Positions 1 to 8,616 of a stretch of DNA of 64,000 nucleotides are shown here, one piece after another. Below the pieces are notes generated by a model. It was not told where the DNA came from and ran no database searches. It saw nothing but the letters and a program-made list of their open reading frames with translations. Location of the stretch: NCBI GenBank assembly GCA_963721305.1, contig CAVRIR010000002.1, forward strand, positions 186,001 through 250,000. The letters run 5' to 3'. The position numbers and the translations under genes were made by a program. The stretch is from DATAES01 sp963721305. GTDB taxonomy: Bacteria; Actinomycetota; Acidimicrobiia; Acidimicrobiales; JACDCH01. The stretch's first letter is position 1, and each line of letters starts with the position of its first letter.

Positions 1-645
1 GCCACCATCGTGAGCCCGATCGACGGCACGGTCGTCGCGGTGAACCTCACCCCCGGCAGCACGGTCTCCGCGAACTCGAGTACGGCGAACGTCGTGATCG
101 CCGGCCCGGGCGGCTACGAGGCCGTCACCATGGTGAAGGTGACCGATCTCCCGAACCTGAAGGTCGGCCAAGCTGCATCCGTCACTCCCGACGGCCTCGG
201 TCGCACCATCACCGGGCAGGTCATCGCCGTCGGCCTCGTCAGCACCACCGGGACGACCGGCACCACCTATCCGGTGACGATCGGCCTCACCGGCAGCACG
301 GACGGGCTGCACGACGCCGCGACCGCGACCACCGTCATCACGACCTCGAGCTCGGGCAACGCGCTGGCGGTGCCCACGTCAGCGGTCCATGCCGACAACG
401 GCCACTACAGCGTCGACGTGTTGCACGGCGACTCCGTGGACGCGGTCACCGTCCAGGTCGGACCCATCGGCGCCACGTGGACAGCGATCACCAGCGGGCT
501 GAGCGCCGGCGACACCGTCGTCCTCGCGAATGTCGGACAGCCGCTGCCGAGCAGCGCGACCTCGTCGACCAACGGCCAGCAGACGAACCGGTTCACCGGC
601 ACCGGCGGACGAACCGGCGGCGGCACGTTCGGTCCCCCCAACTGA
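1..645 (+). CDS. efflux periplasmic adaptor, C-terminal part (5' end outside window)
   Basis: The reading frame is open at the window edge and runs to TGA at 643-645, so only about 214 C-terminal residues are present. The opening residues (ATIVSPIDGTVV) match the biotinyl-lipoyl-like hairpin return strand of HlyD/MacA-type adaptors. Beta-barrel and membrane-proximal segments follow (MVKVTDLPNLKVGQAASV, then GLSAGDTVVL near the end). Such proteins link an inner-membrane ABC or RND pump to export. The tail is rich in Gly, Thr and Ser. The partner pump would lie upstream of the window. Fold assignment is good; substrate unknown. Confidence 0.75.
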   Translation, partial: ATIVSPIDGTVVAVNLTPGSTVSANSSTANVVIAGPGGYEAVTMVKVTDLPNLKVGQAASVTPDGLGRTITGQVIAVGLVSTTGTTGTTYPVTIGLTGSTDGLHDAATATTVITTSSSGNALAVPTSAVHADNGHYSVDVLHGDSVDAVTVQVGPIGATWTAITSGLSAGDTVVLANVGQPLPSSATSSTNGQQTNRFTGTGGRTGGGTFGPPN

Positions 646-802
646 TCCGATTCCGCCCGACGCCTCAGGGTCGTCGAGGTCGGCAATCGATGGTGCGGTG
701 CGTCGACACAGCGCCGCCCGCCCTTGCCCTCCGTTGCGCAAACCCTGAGCGGATGGGGGTTGTGGCATCGTGTGACATCAGTCAGGACCACGGTACGTGA
801 AC

Positions 803-1279
803 TCAGACAGAAGCTGACTTCTCGGCGACGGTGGCGAGATGACGCAGCGTCTCCTCCATACCTGTGCGGTTGTGGGCGGATCTGTCCTTCACGCCCGTTG
901 CCAGCTTCGACGCAAGTCGCATCGCGCCGCCGCGCCGATCGGTCCAGCTCTCGCTGACGCGACAGCCGGTGCCGGTCGCCTCGATCGTGTAGCCCCAGTC
1001 GGCGACATTGAACGGCCCGACCGTGATGCGGAACGCGACGGCTCGGTCCGGTTCGAAGGCGGTGATCTCGCCGACGCTCTTCCACGACCTCTTGCCGTTG
1101 CGATTCGTGCCGCGGAACTTCGCCCCGAGGGCCGCTGTGGTGGCGCCGCCGATCCACTCGATCTGCTCGTTCTCAGGCGACCACTCGGGCATGCGCGCCA
1201 GATCCGCGAGCAACGCCCACGCGACCGCCGGCGGTGCCGCGACGTCTCGGCTGACGGTGACGTCGGCTGGGCTGACCAT
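803..1279 (-). CDS. SRPBCC (polyketide cyclase/START-like) family protein
   Basis: About 158 residues with the usual SRPBCC order: a beta strand with VSRDVAAPPAVAWALLADLARMPEWSPE at the start, a central sheet (GAKFRGTNRNG, VGEITAFEPDRAVAFRI), and a long C-terminal helix (MEETLRHLATVAE). The ATG at 1279 is preferred over the longer frame because the conserved fold begins right after it and it leaves a normal divergent gap to the gene at 1326. Members bind hydrophobic ligands or lipids. No substrate can be inferred. Confidence 0.75.
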   Translation of the reverse strand: MVSPADVTVSRDVAAPPAVAWALLADLARMPEWSPENEQIEWIGGATTAALGAKFRGTNRNGKRSWKSVGEITAFEPDRAVAFRITVGPFNVADWGYTIEATGTGCRVSESWTDRRGGAMRLASKLATGVKDRSAHNRTGMEETLRHLATVAEKSASV

Positions 1280-1325
1280 GGCCGGCACCCTAGTGACCTC
1301 GGTTTGGCCGGCGCGACGATGAACC

Positions 1326-2060
1326 GTGCCTTCGCTCGTGATCCTCGCCGCAGGACTCGGCACACGGTTCGGCGGGGTCAAGCAACTCGCACCCATCGGC
1401 CGCAACGGCGAGGCGATCATGGACCTGCTCCTCGCTCGCGCGAGCACCGCGGGCTACGACCGCGCCGTCGTGGTGATCCGACCCGAAATCCGCGACGTCG
1501 TGCAGGCGCACTTCGGGCGCTACCCATCGCCGATCGCCGTGGAGCTCGCCGAACAGTCCGAGCCAATCGGGACGGCCGATGCGGTGCTCAGCGCTCAGCG
1601 CGTGGTCCATGAGCCATTCGTTGTAGCCAACGCCGACGACCTGTACCCGGTCGACGCGTTCGCGGTGCTCGCGGAGCACATTCGCCGGACGGACGAGCAT
1701 GCGATGGTGGCCTTCCGCGCCGGACGCACGATCGTGAACGATCAACCCGAGCGACGAGCCCGCCTCGACATCGGCGATGACGGCCGCCTCGAGGGTGTCG
1801 AAGAGAAAACCCTGCGTCCCTCCGAAGGGTTCGACAAGGACGCATGGATCTCGATGAACCTCTGGGGGTTCCAGCCGTCGATGTTCGACGCGTTGGCGCG
1901 AGCAGTTGCGCGTCGCGCATCGGGCGAGGTCTATCTGCCGGATGTGATCGGTGTCTTGATCGCCGATGGAGCGGTCATTCGAGTCCTCTTCTCCGAGTTG
2001 CCGTGCATCGGCATCACGCGCGCCGAAGACGTCGACGCAGTCCGCCGGACGCTCCGATGA
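1326..2060 (+). CDS. sugar-phosphate nucleotidyltransferase (NTP_transferase family)
   Basis: 244 residues starting at GTG. The N-terminus LVILAAGLGTRFGGVKQLAPIG is the nucleotide-binding signature of NDP-sugar pyrophosphorylases (G-x-G-T-R), followed by ANADDLYP, which supplies a metal-binding Asp. It should transfer an NMP from an NTP to a sugar 1-phosphate. The stop overlaps the next gene's ATG (ATGA at 2057-2060), a NahK-like sugar 1-kinase. The two are therefore probably consecutive steps: kinase then uridylyl or guanylyl transfer. First gene of a four-gene coupled cassette. The exact sugar is inferred from neighbours only. Confidence 0.8.
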   Translation: MPSLVILAAGLGTRFGGVKQLAPIGRNGEAIMDLLLARASTAGYDRAVVVIRPEIRDVVQAHFGRYPSPIAVELAEQSEPIGTADAVLSAQRVVHEPFVVANADDLYPVDAFAVLAEHIRRTDEHAMVAFRAGRTIVNDQPERRARLDIGDDGRLEGVEEKTLRPSEGFDKDAWISMNLWGFQPSMFDALARAVARRASGEVYLPDVIGVLIADGAVIRVLFSELPCIGITRAEDVDAVRRTLR

Positions 2061-3058
2061 GCCAACTCGAAACCGCCGATCGCGTCGCGGCTCAGTTCGT
2101 CGACCGCGTGCTCGGCGTGAAGCCCTTCGGAAAGGGTCTCATCAACAAGACGTTTCTGGTGACGGGATCGACTCACGACATCGTGTTGCAGCGGCTGAAC
2201 CTCGAAGTGTTCGCAGATCCCGATGCAGTGATGGCGAACATCACCAAGGTGTCTTCGTTCGTCGGCGACACCTTGCTGCCGAGACCGCTACGCACCATCG
2301 CGGGCGACTGGCTTGCGCGCGACGGGGGTGAGGTCTGGCGTGCGTGGCGGCGAGTCGCCCGCGCGCACACCGAGTCGGTGAGCTCGCCCGCGATCGCCCG
2401 GGAAGCGGGGTTGCTGCTCGGCCGGTTCCACGCGTCGGTCGCCGGTCTCGATCCCCGGTCGCTCGTCGAGACCATTCCGTGCTTCCACGATCTCCGCCGC
2501 CGGTTCGATGCACTGCAAGGAGCCGTTGCCGCTGACGGTGCCGGACGGGCTGCCGCGGCCGCCGAACTCATCGACGTGGCACTCGCGCATGAACCGCTCG
2601 TCGAGCTCGCGTCGGACACGCTCGCACGCGTCCCTCGACGCGTCGCCCACAACGATGCCGCGCTCGCCAACATGCTGTTCGTGCAGGACGAAGCCGTGTG
2701 TCTCGTCGACCTCGACACGCTGATGCCCACGGCCTGGTTCTGGGACGTCGGTGATCTCGTTCGCACGGCGGCTACCACTCAGGCAGAGGACGACCCGTCG
2801 GCCGAGGTCGATCGAGATCTCTACGCCGCGATCCACGAGGGATACCTCGCGACGGCGCCGTCGATGACCCCCGCGGAGATCCAGGCCCTCGACGTCGCCG
2901 GGATCATCGTCGCCTACGAGCAGGCGTTGCGGTTCCTCACCGATTGGCTCGAAGGCGACGTGTACTACCGCATCGTCCGTCCCGACCAGAACCTCGATCG
3001 CGCCCGCGCCCAGCTCGGGCTCGTGGCATCGATGACCGATACCGTCGCGGAACGATGA
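2057..3058 (+). CDS. NahK-like sugar 1-kinase (phosphotransferase/APH fold)
   Basis: 333 residues. Visible are an N-lobe segment (VKPFGKGLINKTFLVTG, then IVLQRLN), a catalytic loop HNDAALANMLF and a metal-binding VDLDTLMP followed by DVGDLVR. The VDLDT-x-MP and GD-x-x-R pattern is that of N-acetylhexosamine 1-kinase rather than of antibiotic kinases. It would phosphorylate GlcNAc, GalNAc or a related sugar at C1, feeding the nucleotidyltransferase just upstream. Start (2057) and stop (3056-3058) both overlap their neighbours by four bases, indicating translational coupling. Confidence 0.75.
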   Translation: MSQLETADRVAAQFVDRVLGVKPFGKGLINKTFLVTGSTHDIVLQRLNLEVFADPDAVMANITKVSSFVGDTLLPRPLRTIAGDWLARDGGEVWRAWRRVARAHTESVSSPAIAREAGLLLGRFHASVAGLDPRSLVETIPCFHDLRRRFDALQGAVAADGAGRAAAAAELIDVALAHEPLVELASDTLARVPRRVAHNDAALANMLFVQDEAVCLVDLDTLMPTAWFWDVGDLVRTAATTQAEDDPSAEVDRDLYAAIHEGYLATAPSMTPAEIQALDVAGIIVAYEQALRFLTDWLEGDVYYRIVRPDQNLDRARAQLGLVASMTDTVAER

Positions 3059-3891
3059 GCGAGCGGAGCGATCAGCTCCCGCAACTGGGCCGTGAGCATC
3101 TCGACGACATCGCCGCGCTCTGCACTCGAGGGGTCGTGGGCGCACCGACGATCGAGGAGCTCGACGGCGCGCTGTTCTGCGACGAACAACCGGCTGTCGT
3201 TCGAGGCGATCCTGCCGTCGGGATCGTCGCAACCGTCACCGCCGACAACGGCGGTCATATCCGACTTCTCGTCGTCGACCCCGACCACCGGAACCGAGGC
3301 CACGGCAACTCGCTGGTGAACGCGGCCGAGTCCGACGCCCGCGCCGCTGGACACGATGCCCTTTCCACCGGCGCCGACGCGCCGTACTTCCTCTGGCCGG
3401 GTATCCCGAGCACGGACACGCCGATGATCTGCTTGTTCGAGCACCACCACTACTTCCGCGCCGAGACCAACTTCGACATGACCGTGGACCTCGCCGCGAT
3501 CCCCGACGACCCGGGCGGCCACGTGCGCGCGACCGCGGCGGACGCCGACGAGCTCGACGCATGGATGACGGCGCACTGGGCGAACTGGCGGGCCGAGGTG
3601 ATACGGGCGCTGCACAAAGGCAACCTCGTGCTCGTCCGCGGCAGCGACGGCATCCAGGCGTTCTGCGCGTTCGAGGTCAACCGGACCGGGTTCCTCGGCC
3701 CGGTCGCCGTGCGGCCCGATCTGATGGGACAAGGCATCGGCCGTCCAGCGCTCATCGGCGCGCTCCACGAGTTGCGGCGCCGCGGACGAACGCACACCGA
3801 CGTGTGCTGGGTCGGCCCAGTGATTCCGTATGCACTCGTGGGTGGGCGCGTCACCAATGTGTATTTCGTCTACCGCCGGAACCTGAGATGA
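3055..3891 (+). CDS. double GNAT-domain acetyltransferase
   Basis: 278 residues with two acetyl-CoA binding regions: LVVDPDHRNRGHGNSLVNAAE near residue 80 and VAVRPDLMGQGIGRPALIGAL near residue 220, both of the R/Q-x-x-G-x-G type. The ATG at 3055 overlaps the previous stop, and the stop overlaps the next ATG at 3888. Its place between an amino-sugar kinase and a GH20-like hydrolase suggests acetylation of an amino sugar or derivative, but GNAT substrates cannot be read from sequence. Confidence 0.75.
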   Translation: MSERSDQLPQLGREHLDDIAALCTRGVVGAPTIEELDGALFCDEQPAVVRGDPAVGIVATVTADNGGHIRLLVVDPDHRNRGHGNSLVNAAESDARAAGHDALSTGADAPYFLWPGIPSTDTPMICLFEHHHYFRAETNFDMTVDLAAIPDDPGGHVRATAADADELDAWMTAHWANWRAEVIRALHKGNLVLVRGSDGIQAFCAFEVNRTGFLGPVAVRPDLMGQGIGRPALIGALHELRRRGRTHTDVCWVGPVIPYALVGGRVTNVYFVYRRNLR

Positions 3892-5627
3892 ACCTGCTTC
3901 CTCGTCCTCGATTCGCCGACTGCAGCGACGTGCGCGTACCGAACGCCGCGCCGCGCGAGCGCATCGACGCGTCGCTGCCGGCCGAGGGTTACGAGCTTCG
4001 CATCGGCGCAGACGGCATCGACCTCGCGGCCGCCGATGACGCGGGCACGTTCTACGCGCGCAGCACACTCGCACAACTCGCACGCATCCACGACGGCTCA
4101 CTGCCCGAGGGCGTGATCCGCGATCATCCAGACCTCCCCGCTCGCGGGGTGATGCTCGATATCTCGCGCGACAAGGTGCCGAGCATGGCCTCCCTGCGCG
4201 ATCTCATCGATCGCCTCGCGTCGTGGAAGATCAACCAGGTCCAGTTGTACAGCGAGCACACATTCGCCTACCGCAACCATCAGATCGTGCACGAGCACGC
4301 GAGCCCGCTCACCGCTGACGAGATCATCGAGCTCGATGCGTTCTGTCGCCAACGGTTCGTCGAGCTCGTGCCGAACCAGAACTGCCTTGGCCACATGAAT
4401 CGCTGGGTCGAGCACGAGCCCTACCGCGCGCTCGCGCTCGCGCCGGACGGATTCACCGATCCCTGGGGCATGTTTCGCAACGCGATGACCCTCGACCCGG
4501 TCAACCCTGGCTCGCTCGAGCTCATCCGTGAGCTGCTCGCCGAACTGCTTCCTCTGTTCACGAGCAGACGCGTCCACCTCGGACTCGACGAGGCGTGGGA
4601 GCTCCCACCCGAGCGGATGGACGAGTTCATGGCCTGGATCGACACGCTGCGTTCGCTTCCAGAGCTCGCCGACCACGAGCTGTTGATCTGGGGCGACATG
4701 ATCGCGGGCGACATCGACCGGTTGCGACAAATTCCCGCCGGCGTCACCGTCTGCGAGTGGGGTTACGACGACTGGCATCCGTTCGATGAACGCGTGTCGA
4801 TGCTCTCCGACGCGGGCGTGCCGTTCTGGGTGGCACCGGGGACGTCGAGCTGGCTGTCGGTGGTGGGTCGCGTGCCCAACATGATCGGCAACTGTCACGC
4901 CGCGGCGAGGGCGGCACTCGCACACGGCGCGGTCGGTTACCTCAACACCGACTGGGGCGACCAAGGACACCTCCAGCAACATCCGATCAGCGACCCCGGT
5001 TTCGTATATGGCGCGGCGGTCTCATGGTGTTTCGCCAGCAACGCCGACCTCGATCTCGGCGCCGCGTTGAGCACGCATTGTTACGACGATCCGAGCGGCA
5101 ACATGGCCGACGCGGTGCTCGCACTCGGGCGCACGTACCTCGACATCACGCCGCAGTTCCCGAACATGGCGACCATCGTGTTGCACCTCTACTTCCCGCA
5201 ACTCACGGTCGGACGTGGCCTCACCCGCGGAATCACCCTGGACCAACTCGACGGTCTCGCCGAGCACCTGGCCGACGCACGCGCCCTCGCGCGGACCGCG
5301 AGATCGGCTCGCGCTGACACGGAACAGCTGACGCGCGAACTGGAGTGGAGCGCCGACATCGTCACGCTGACGACCGACGACGCGCGAGCCCGCCTCGAAG
5401 GTGACGGCACGATCGGTTCGATCGACGAGGAAACGAGGAAGCGGCTTGCGGCGCGCTTGGCGGACCTCACCGAGGAACACCGCGCACTCTGGCTCCAGCG
5501 CAATCGCCCTGGTGGCCTCGAAGACAGTGCAGCCTGGCTCGACAACCTCTTTGCCGCCTACACGAGCGGCAAGCCCGATCCGAACTGGGGAGGTTGGCGT
5601 GTGCGCGACTCGTCGCACCCGCAATGA
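3888..5627 (+). CDS. GH20-like beta-N-acetylhexosaminidase
   Basis: 579 residues without a signal peptide, so probably cytoplasmic. A small N-terminal alpha/beta domain (YELRIGADGIDL, AGTFYARSTLAQL) precedes a TIM barrel beginning at LPARGVMLDISRDKVPS. The catalytic pair lies in HLGLDEAWE (D234, E235), the GH20 H-x-G-x-D-E signature. A helical C-terminal domain of about 170 residues follows the barrel. The enzyme should release terminal GlcNAc or GalNAc with N-acetyl assistance. Coupling to a NahK-like kinase and a nucleotidyltransferase points to intracellular processing of an imported amino-sugar oligosaccharide. Confidence 0.8.
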   Translation: MNLLPRPRFADCSDVRVPNAAPRERIDASLPAEGYELRIGADGIDLAAADDAGTFYARSTLAQLARIHDGSLPEGVIRDHPDLPARGVMLDISRDKVPSMASLRDLIDRLASWKINQVQLYSEHTFAYRNHQIVHEHASPLTADEIIELDAFCRQRFVELVPNQNCLGHMNRWVEHEPYRALALAPDGFTDPWGMFRNAMTLDPVNPGSLELIRELLAELLPLFTSRRVHLGLDEAWELPPERMDEFMAWIDTLRSLPELADHELLIWGDMIAGDIDRLRQIPAGVTVCEWGYDDWHPFDERVSMLSDAGVPFWVAPGTSSWLSVVGRVPNMIGNCHAAARAALAHGAVGYLNTDWGDQGHLQQHPISDPGFVYGAAVSWCFASNADLDLGAALSTHCYDDPSGNMADAVLALGRTYLDITPQFPNMATIVLHLYFPQLTVGRGLTRGITLDQLDGLAEHLADARALARTARSARADTEQLTRELEWSADIVTLTTDDARARLEGDGTIGSIDEETRKRLAARLADLTEEHRALWLQRNRPGGLEDSAAWLDNLFAAYTSGKPDPNWGGWRVRDSSHPQ

Positions 5628-5657
5628 CGACATCTGCACAGGTGATGGGAGGATGCA

Positions 5658-6137
5658 GTGCTGACGCACGAGAACGAGCTCACCTCGCCGGTCGACCTCT
5701 GCACGACTGACGGCGATCGGCTCGACCGGGCCGCACTCGGCTGGTCACGGCGGCCACTGCACCGCGCGAACCTCGCGGGCCGATTCGGCATCAACAAGCG
5801 GTGGGACTACTGGGCGGTCCTGGCCGGCGACCTCGTGCTGTCGTGTTTGTATGCCGACGTCGACCACTTCGGGGTGTCGGATGTGTGGTGGGCCGATCTC
5901 GCGAGCGGCACGACCGGGGGCAACGGCATGATCACGGCGGAATGGGGCGGAAGACCGGCACCCGACCGCGCCACCGCTAGGGCGAAGGTCGTTCGCGCCA
6001 CCTACTCCCTCAGACGAGGTGACCCCCTGACCGCACAGCACCACGGCGAAGAGTTCGTCGTCCGCCCGGGTTCCGCGGTCTCATTCCCCGGCAGCTACCG
6101 CACTCACGACACACCGTCACGCCGCCCGGCCAATTGA
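5658..6137 (+). CDS. truncated DUF2804 protein
   Basis: GTG start with a good GGGAGGA ribosome site just upstream. The first 85 or so residues match the DUF2804 N-terminus (ENELTSPVDLC, ALGWSRRPLHRANL, NKRWDYWAVL). The family is normally over 300 residues; here the match fades after about residue 95 and the frame ends at 6137, overlapping the 3' end of the convergent GNAT gene. The C-terminal two thirds are absent from the following DNA in any frame I could recognise. A deletion or a fragment is likely. The function of DUF2804 is unknown. Confidence 0.6.
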   Translation: MLTHENELTSPVDLCTTDGDRLDRAALGWSRRPLHRANLAGRFGINKRWDYWAVLAGDLVLSCLYADVDHFGVSDVWWADLASGTTGGNGMITAEWGGRPAPDRATARAKVVRATYSLRRGDPLTAQHHGEEFVVRPGSAVSFPGSYRTHDTPSRRPAN

Positions 6138-6574
6138 GATGACTCGGCGCGAGGGCCGGCCGCCTCGAAACGCTTGTGATACCAGAGCGCGTCGGTTCCC
6201 GATGGAAAGTCCTGGACTCGACCGACGAGGTCGTAGCCGTTTCGCTCGTAGAGAGCTCGAGCCTGAAAGTCGTAGGTGAAGTGGACCGTCTGTGAGCAAC
6301 CGCGCGTGACCGCCTCGGCCTCGGCCGCGGCGAGCAGCCGGGTTGCCAGCCCCCGACCTCGGAGGTGCGGCGCGACCCAGAGGCTCTGCAGCTCGCAGCA
6401 GTCGCCCCAGGTCCACCCGCTGATGCCAGCGACGATCGTGCCGGCGTCGCGCACGAAGATCGCCAACTCCACTTCGTCACCGAGCCCCTTGACGGTCGAG
6501 GCCTCGGAACGGATGCGCTCTTCTAGGAGCTCGACGTCGAGCGGATCCGGATGGTCCTCGACCTGGAACTCCAT
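6104..6574 (-). CDS. GNAT family N-acetyltransferase
   Basis: 156 residues with a single GNAT fold. The acetyl-CoA loop is LWVAPHLRGRGLATRLLAAAEAEA and the late motif is QARALYERNGYDLVGR, as in small-molecule or protein acetyltransferases. The start is 13 bases downstream of the NTF2-like stop, so both are probably one transcript. The 3' end overlaps the truncated DUF2804 gene by 34 bases on the opposite strand. Substrate unknown. Confidence 0.8.
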   Translation of the reverse strand: MEFQVEDHPDPLDVELLEERIRSEASTVKGLGDEVELAIFVRDAGTIVAGISGWTWGDCCELQSLWVAPHLRGRGLATRLLAAAEAEAVTRGCSQTVHFTYDFQARALYERNGYDLVGRVQDFPSGTDALWYHKRFEAAGPRAESSQLAGRRDGVS

Positions 6575-6587
6575 CGAGAACGACTCG

Positions 6588-7004
6588 TCACACGCCGACG
6601 ATCTGCTCGATCATCGAGAGGTCATCGAAGTAGGTCCGGAACGAGCGGATCTTTCCCTCACGGAAGTCGGCCACGCTGACGCCTGCCAGCTGAACATGCC
6701 GACCCGTTGCCTCCAACACGACATCGTCGTCCAGCACGAGTGGCCCCGTGTGATCGGCTTCGATCAGCCACTCGGCGTACGCCCTGTTGCCGACCTCATC
6801 GAGTCCTCGCAAAAAGATCACCACGTTCGAGAATGCGATTTCACGGAGGGCGGACAACTCAGCGAGCGCAGTCAGCCCTGAAATGGATGCGTATGGCGAC
6901 CAACCGACGACATCGTCTGTGAAGAGCGTGTCGAGATCCACCGAGGTGCTACCAACCTCGGCCTCGAGCGCCTTCGCCATCACGTCTTTGCGCGATTCAG
7001 TCAT
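6588..7004 (-). CDS. SnoaL/NTF2-like protein
   Basis: 138 residues. The layout is typical of the SnoaL-like fold: an N-terminal helix, TLFTDDVVGWSP, a sheet region with VVIFLRGLDEVGNRAYAEWLIEAD, and a final VSVADFREGKIRSFRTYFDD. This cone-shaped fold serves enzymes such as isomerases and hydroxylases as well as binding proteins, so the family match gives no reaction. It is followed after 13 bases by the GNAT gene. Confidence 0.75.
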   Translation of the reverse strand: MTESRKDVMAKALEAEVGSTSVDLDTLFTDDVVGWSPYASISGLTALAELSALREIAFSNVVIFLRGLDEVGNRAYAEWLIEADHTGPLVLDDDVVLEATGRHVQLAGVSVADFREGKIRSFRTYFDDLSMIEQIVGV

Positions 7005-7062
7005 TGCAGCCCTTCGATTGTGCCGTCATCTGCCGTGACGTCGCTCGGGGATCCGACGTACG

Positions 7063-7302
7063 TCAGGACCCGATGATCTTCGCCTTGGCCGACGCGAACT
7101 CCTCGTCGGTCAGCACGCCCGATGCATGCAACTGTGCGAGGTGTTCGATCTCGTCCGCCGTGTCGGCGGGAGCCGGTGCATATTGCGTCTGATCTACAGG
7201 CTGCGGCTCATCTTCTTGTCCGGAGTGGTGACGAGCGACCGCAGCTCCCGCCGCGGCTCCGACGATGAGCCCGCGACGCCTTGACCTTCGCCTCATTCCC
7301 AT
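7063..7302 (-). CDS. small SHOCT-domain protein
   Basis: 79 residues. A basic, hydrophobic N-terminus (MGMRRRSRRRGLIVGAAAGAAVA) could be one short membrane anchor. The C-terminal 30 residues (DEIEHLAQLHASGVLTDEEF, then AKAKIIGS) are a clear SHOCT motif, usually found at the ends of small membrane or oligomerising proteins. Function is not established beyond possible oligomerisation. A start two codons later is equally possible. Confidence 0.75.
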   Translation of the reverse strand: MGMRRRSRRRGLIVGAAAGAAVARHHSGQEDEPQPVDQTQYAPAPADTADEIEHLAQLHASGVLTDEEFASAKAKIIGS

Positions 7303-7892
7303 GAGCCCACCCTAGACGAGCAAGCTCGCCGCGTCGCGCGGCCACCCGAACCACGAAGCCCTTCGGTCCAGCAGAAGCCGAAGCATTCGTCCTGATGTCG
7401 CTCGTCTTCCGGGTCGCCCACGTCGTCTGCGAACAGGATCGACGTCGCGTGCCGCGACGACAGCACGCGTTATGGTCGCGCGCTTCGCAGATTCTGGCAT
7501 CCAGGGGATCAAGGCGAGAACCGACAATTGAGCTGATCGACCTCTTCGTCGATGCATCAGCATTCCGCGCTCGCTTCACTTCGGTAGGGACGCTCAGCGA
7601 CGAATCACTACGATCCACCGCGGACGCCACGAGCCTGGATGGTCTTCAGGTCCACGTCGCGGGTCGCATCGCCCTGCGCACGTGTACCTACTGTGGACAC
7701 AGGTCAATCGTCGCCATATGTTGACAACGTGTGTCGGCCCGGCGGGGAGGCCCCGCCGCCACTGGGGGCAGCCATCGTCATGGGGACGGGTCACGATTTC
7801 GGACTTGGTGTCGGTCCGTATTCGCCAAGACCATCAACCCGATCCCTGGCGGCCCCGATCTCGTGCACGGCGGCGGATCTGCGGACGCGGGC
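7303..7892. other. 590-base gap without a supported gene
   Basis: Several open frames cross this stretch on both strands, but none has a recognisable motif, a hydrophobic pattern or a plausible ribosome site, and they overlap each other. I see no tRNA-like cloverleaf or strong terminator. It may hold the promoter of the small membrane gene at 7893 and that of the SHOCT gene. Confidence 0.4.
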
Positions 7893-8165
7893 ATGAAGTC
7901 CTTGGCCGAGGAAACGACTCGGCGACGCTGGCCTTATCTTCTCGCCTTCTGGACGGCGTGGTTGGTGCTGTATCTGTGGTGGCCGTGGTTGCTGGGCTGG
8001 TTCTTCCCTGCCGTCCTGATCGGCTTGGCGGCGAAGACTCTGATCTGGGGACCACCTGCTCCCCGTCGGGTGCTGCTGTTGACGTTGGGCACTATCGCCG
8101 GATGCCTGGTGGTCGTTGGGCTGTTCGCTCTGTTGATTGCAGCCACGTCCGGTTCGGCACCGTGA
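7893..8165 (+). CDS. small two- to three-helix membrane protein
   Basis: 90 residues. After a charged start (MKSLAEETTRRRW) come hydrophobic segments (YLLAFWTAWLVLYLWWPWLLG, FFPAVLIGLAA, and VLLLTLGTIAGCLVVVGLFALLIAA). These predict two or three membrane helices. The Trp-rich first pair is unusual. The ATG at 7893 is the first methionine before the hydrophobic region. I do not recognise a family. Confidence 0.55.
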   Translation: MKSLAEETTRRRWPYLLAFWTAWLVLYLWWPWLLGWFFPAVLIGLAAKTLIWGPPAPRRVLLLTLGTIAGCLVVVGLFALLIAATSGSAP

Positions 8166-8237
8166 CCGCTCAGCCGTTCACTCACGTAGGGCGTTTTGAT
8201 CTTCAGCAACATCGCGACGGTGGTGCTCACGCTCGGG

Positions 8238-8601
8238 TTAGGCCACCGCCAGTGCTCGCAAGGGCGTCAGGTCCACGACGCCTTGCTCGACTTTGTCGAA
8301 CGCGATCGTGACTTGCCTCGGATTTCGACGTGTCGGCTCCAGCTTGAACCCTCCGGCGCGACGCACGCCTACCGCGTGAGCGTGAGCACCTCGAAACGCA
8401 CGAGCGGTGGTAGCTGCGCCAGTTCGTCGACGGAGATGTCCCGCGTCGCGAACACCGACAAGCCGTAGGTGCCGTAGACGGCTTCGTAATCCTGCGCGTC
8501 GGATCGCAACCGCTCAGCATCGAGCTCCCCGCCACGATGACGATGACGATGTCGTCGTCGTCGAGCTCATCGCCCTCGCCCAATCGACGCTGCTTGGCCA
8601 T
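8238..8601 (-). pseudogene. frameshifted hypothetical gene in three frames
   Basis: Reading from ATG at 8601, the frame gives MAKQRRLGEGDELDDDDIVIVIVA. The sense then continues in a second frame (GELDAERLRSDAQDYEAVYG, later FATRDISVDELAQLPPLVRF) up to TAG at 8369-8371. It finally resumes in the third frame (GFKLEPTRRNPRQVTIAFDK) to TAA at 8238-8240. The three pieces read as one acidic protein of about 120 residues that has suffered two indels. Its start lies just after the SWIM zinc-finger gene on the same strand. The family is not recognised. Confidence 0.5.
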
Positions 8602-8616
8602 CTTCTTCGAGTCTGA

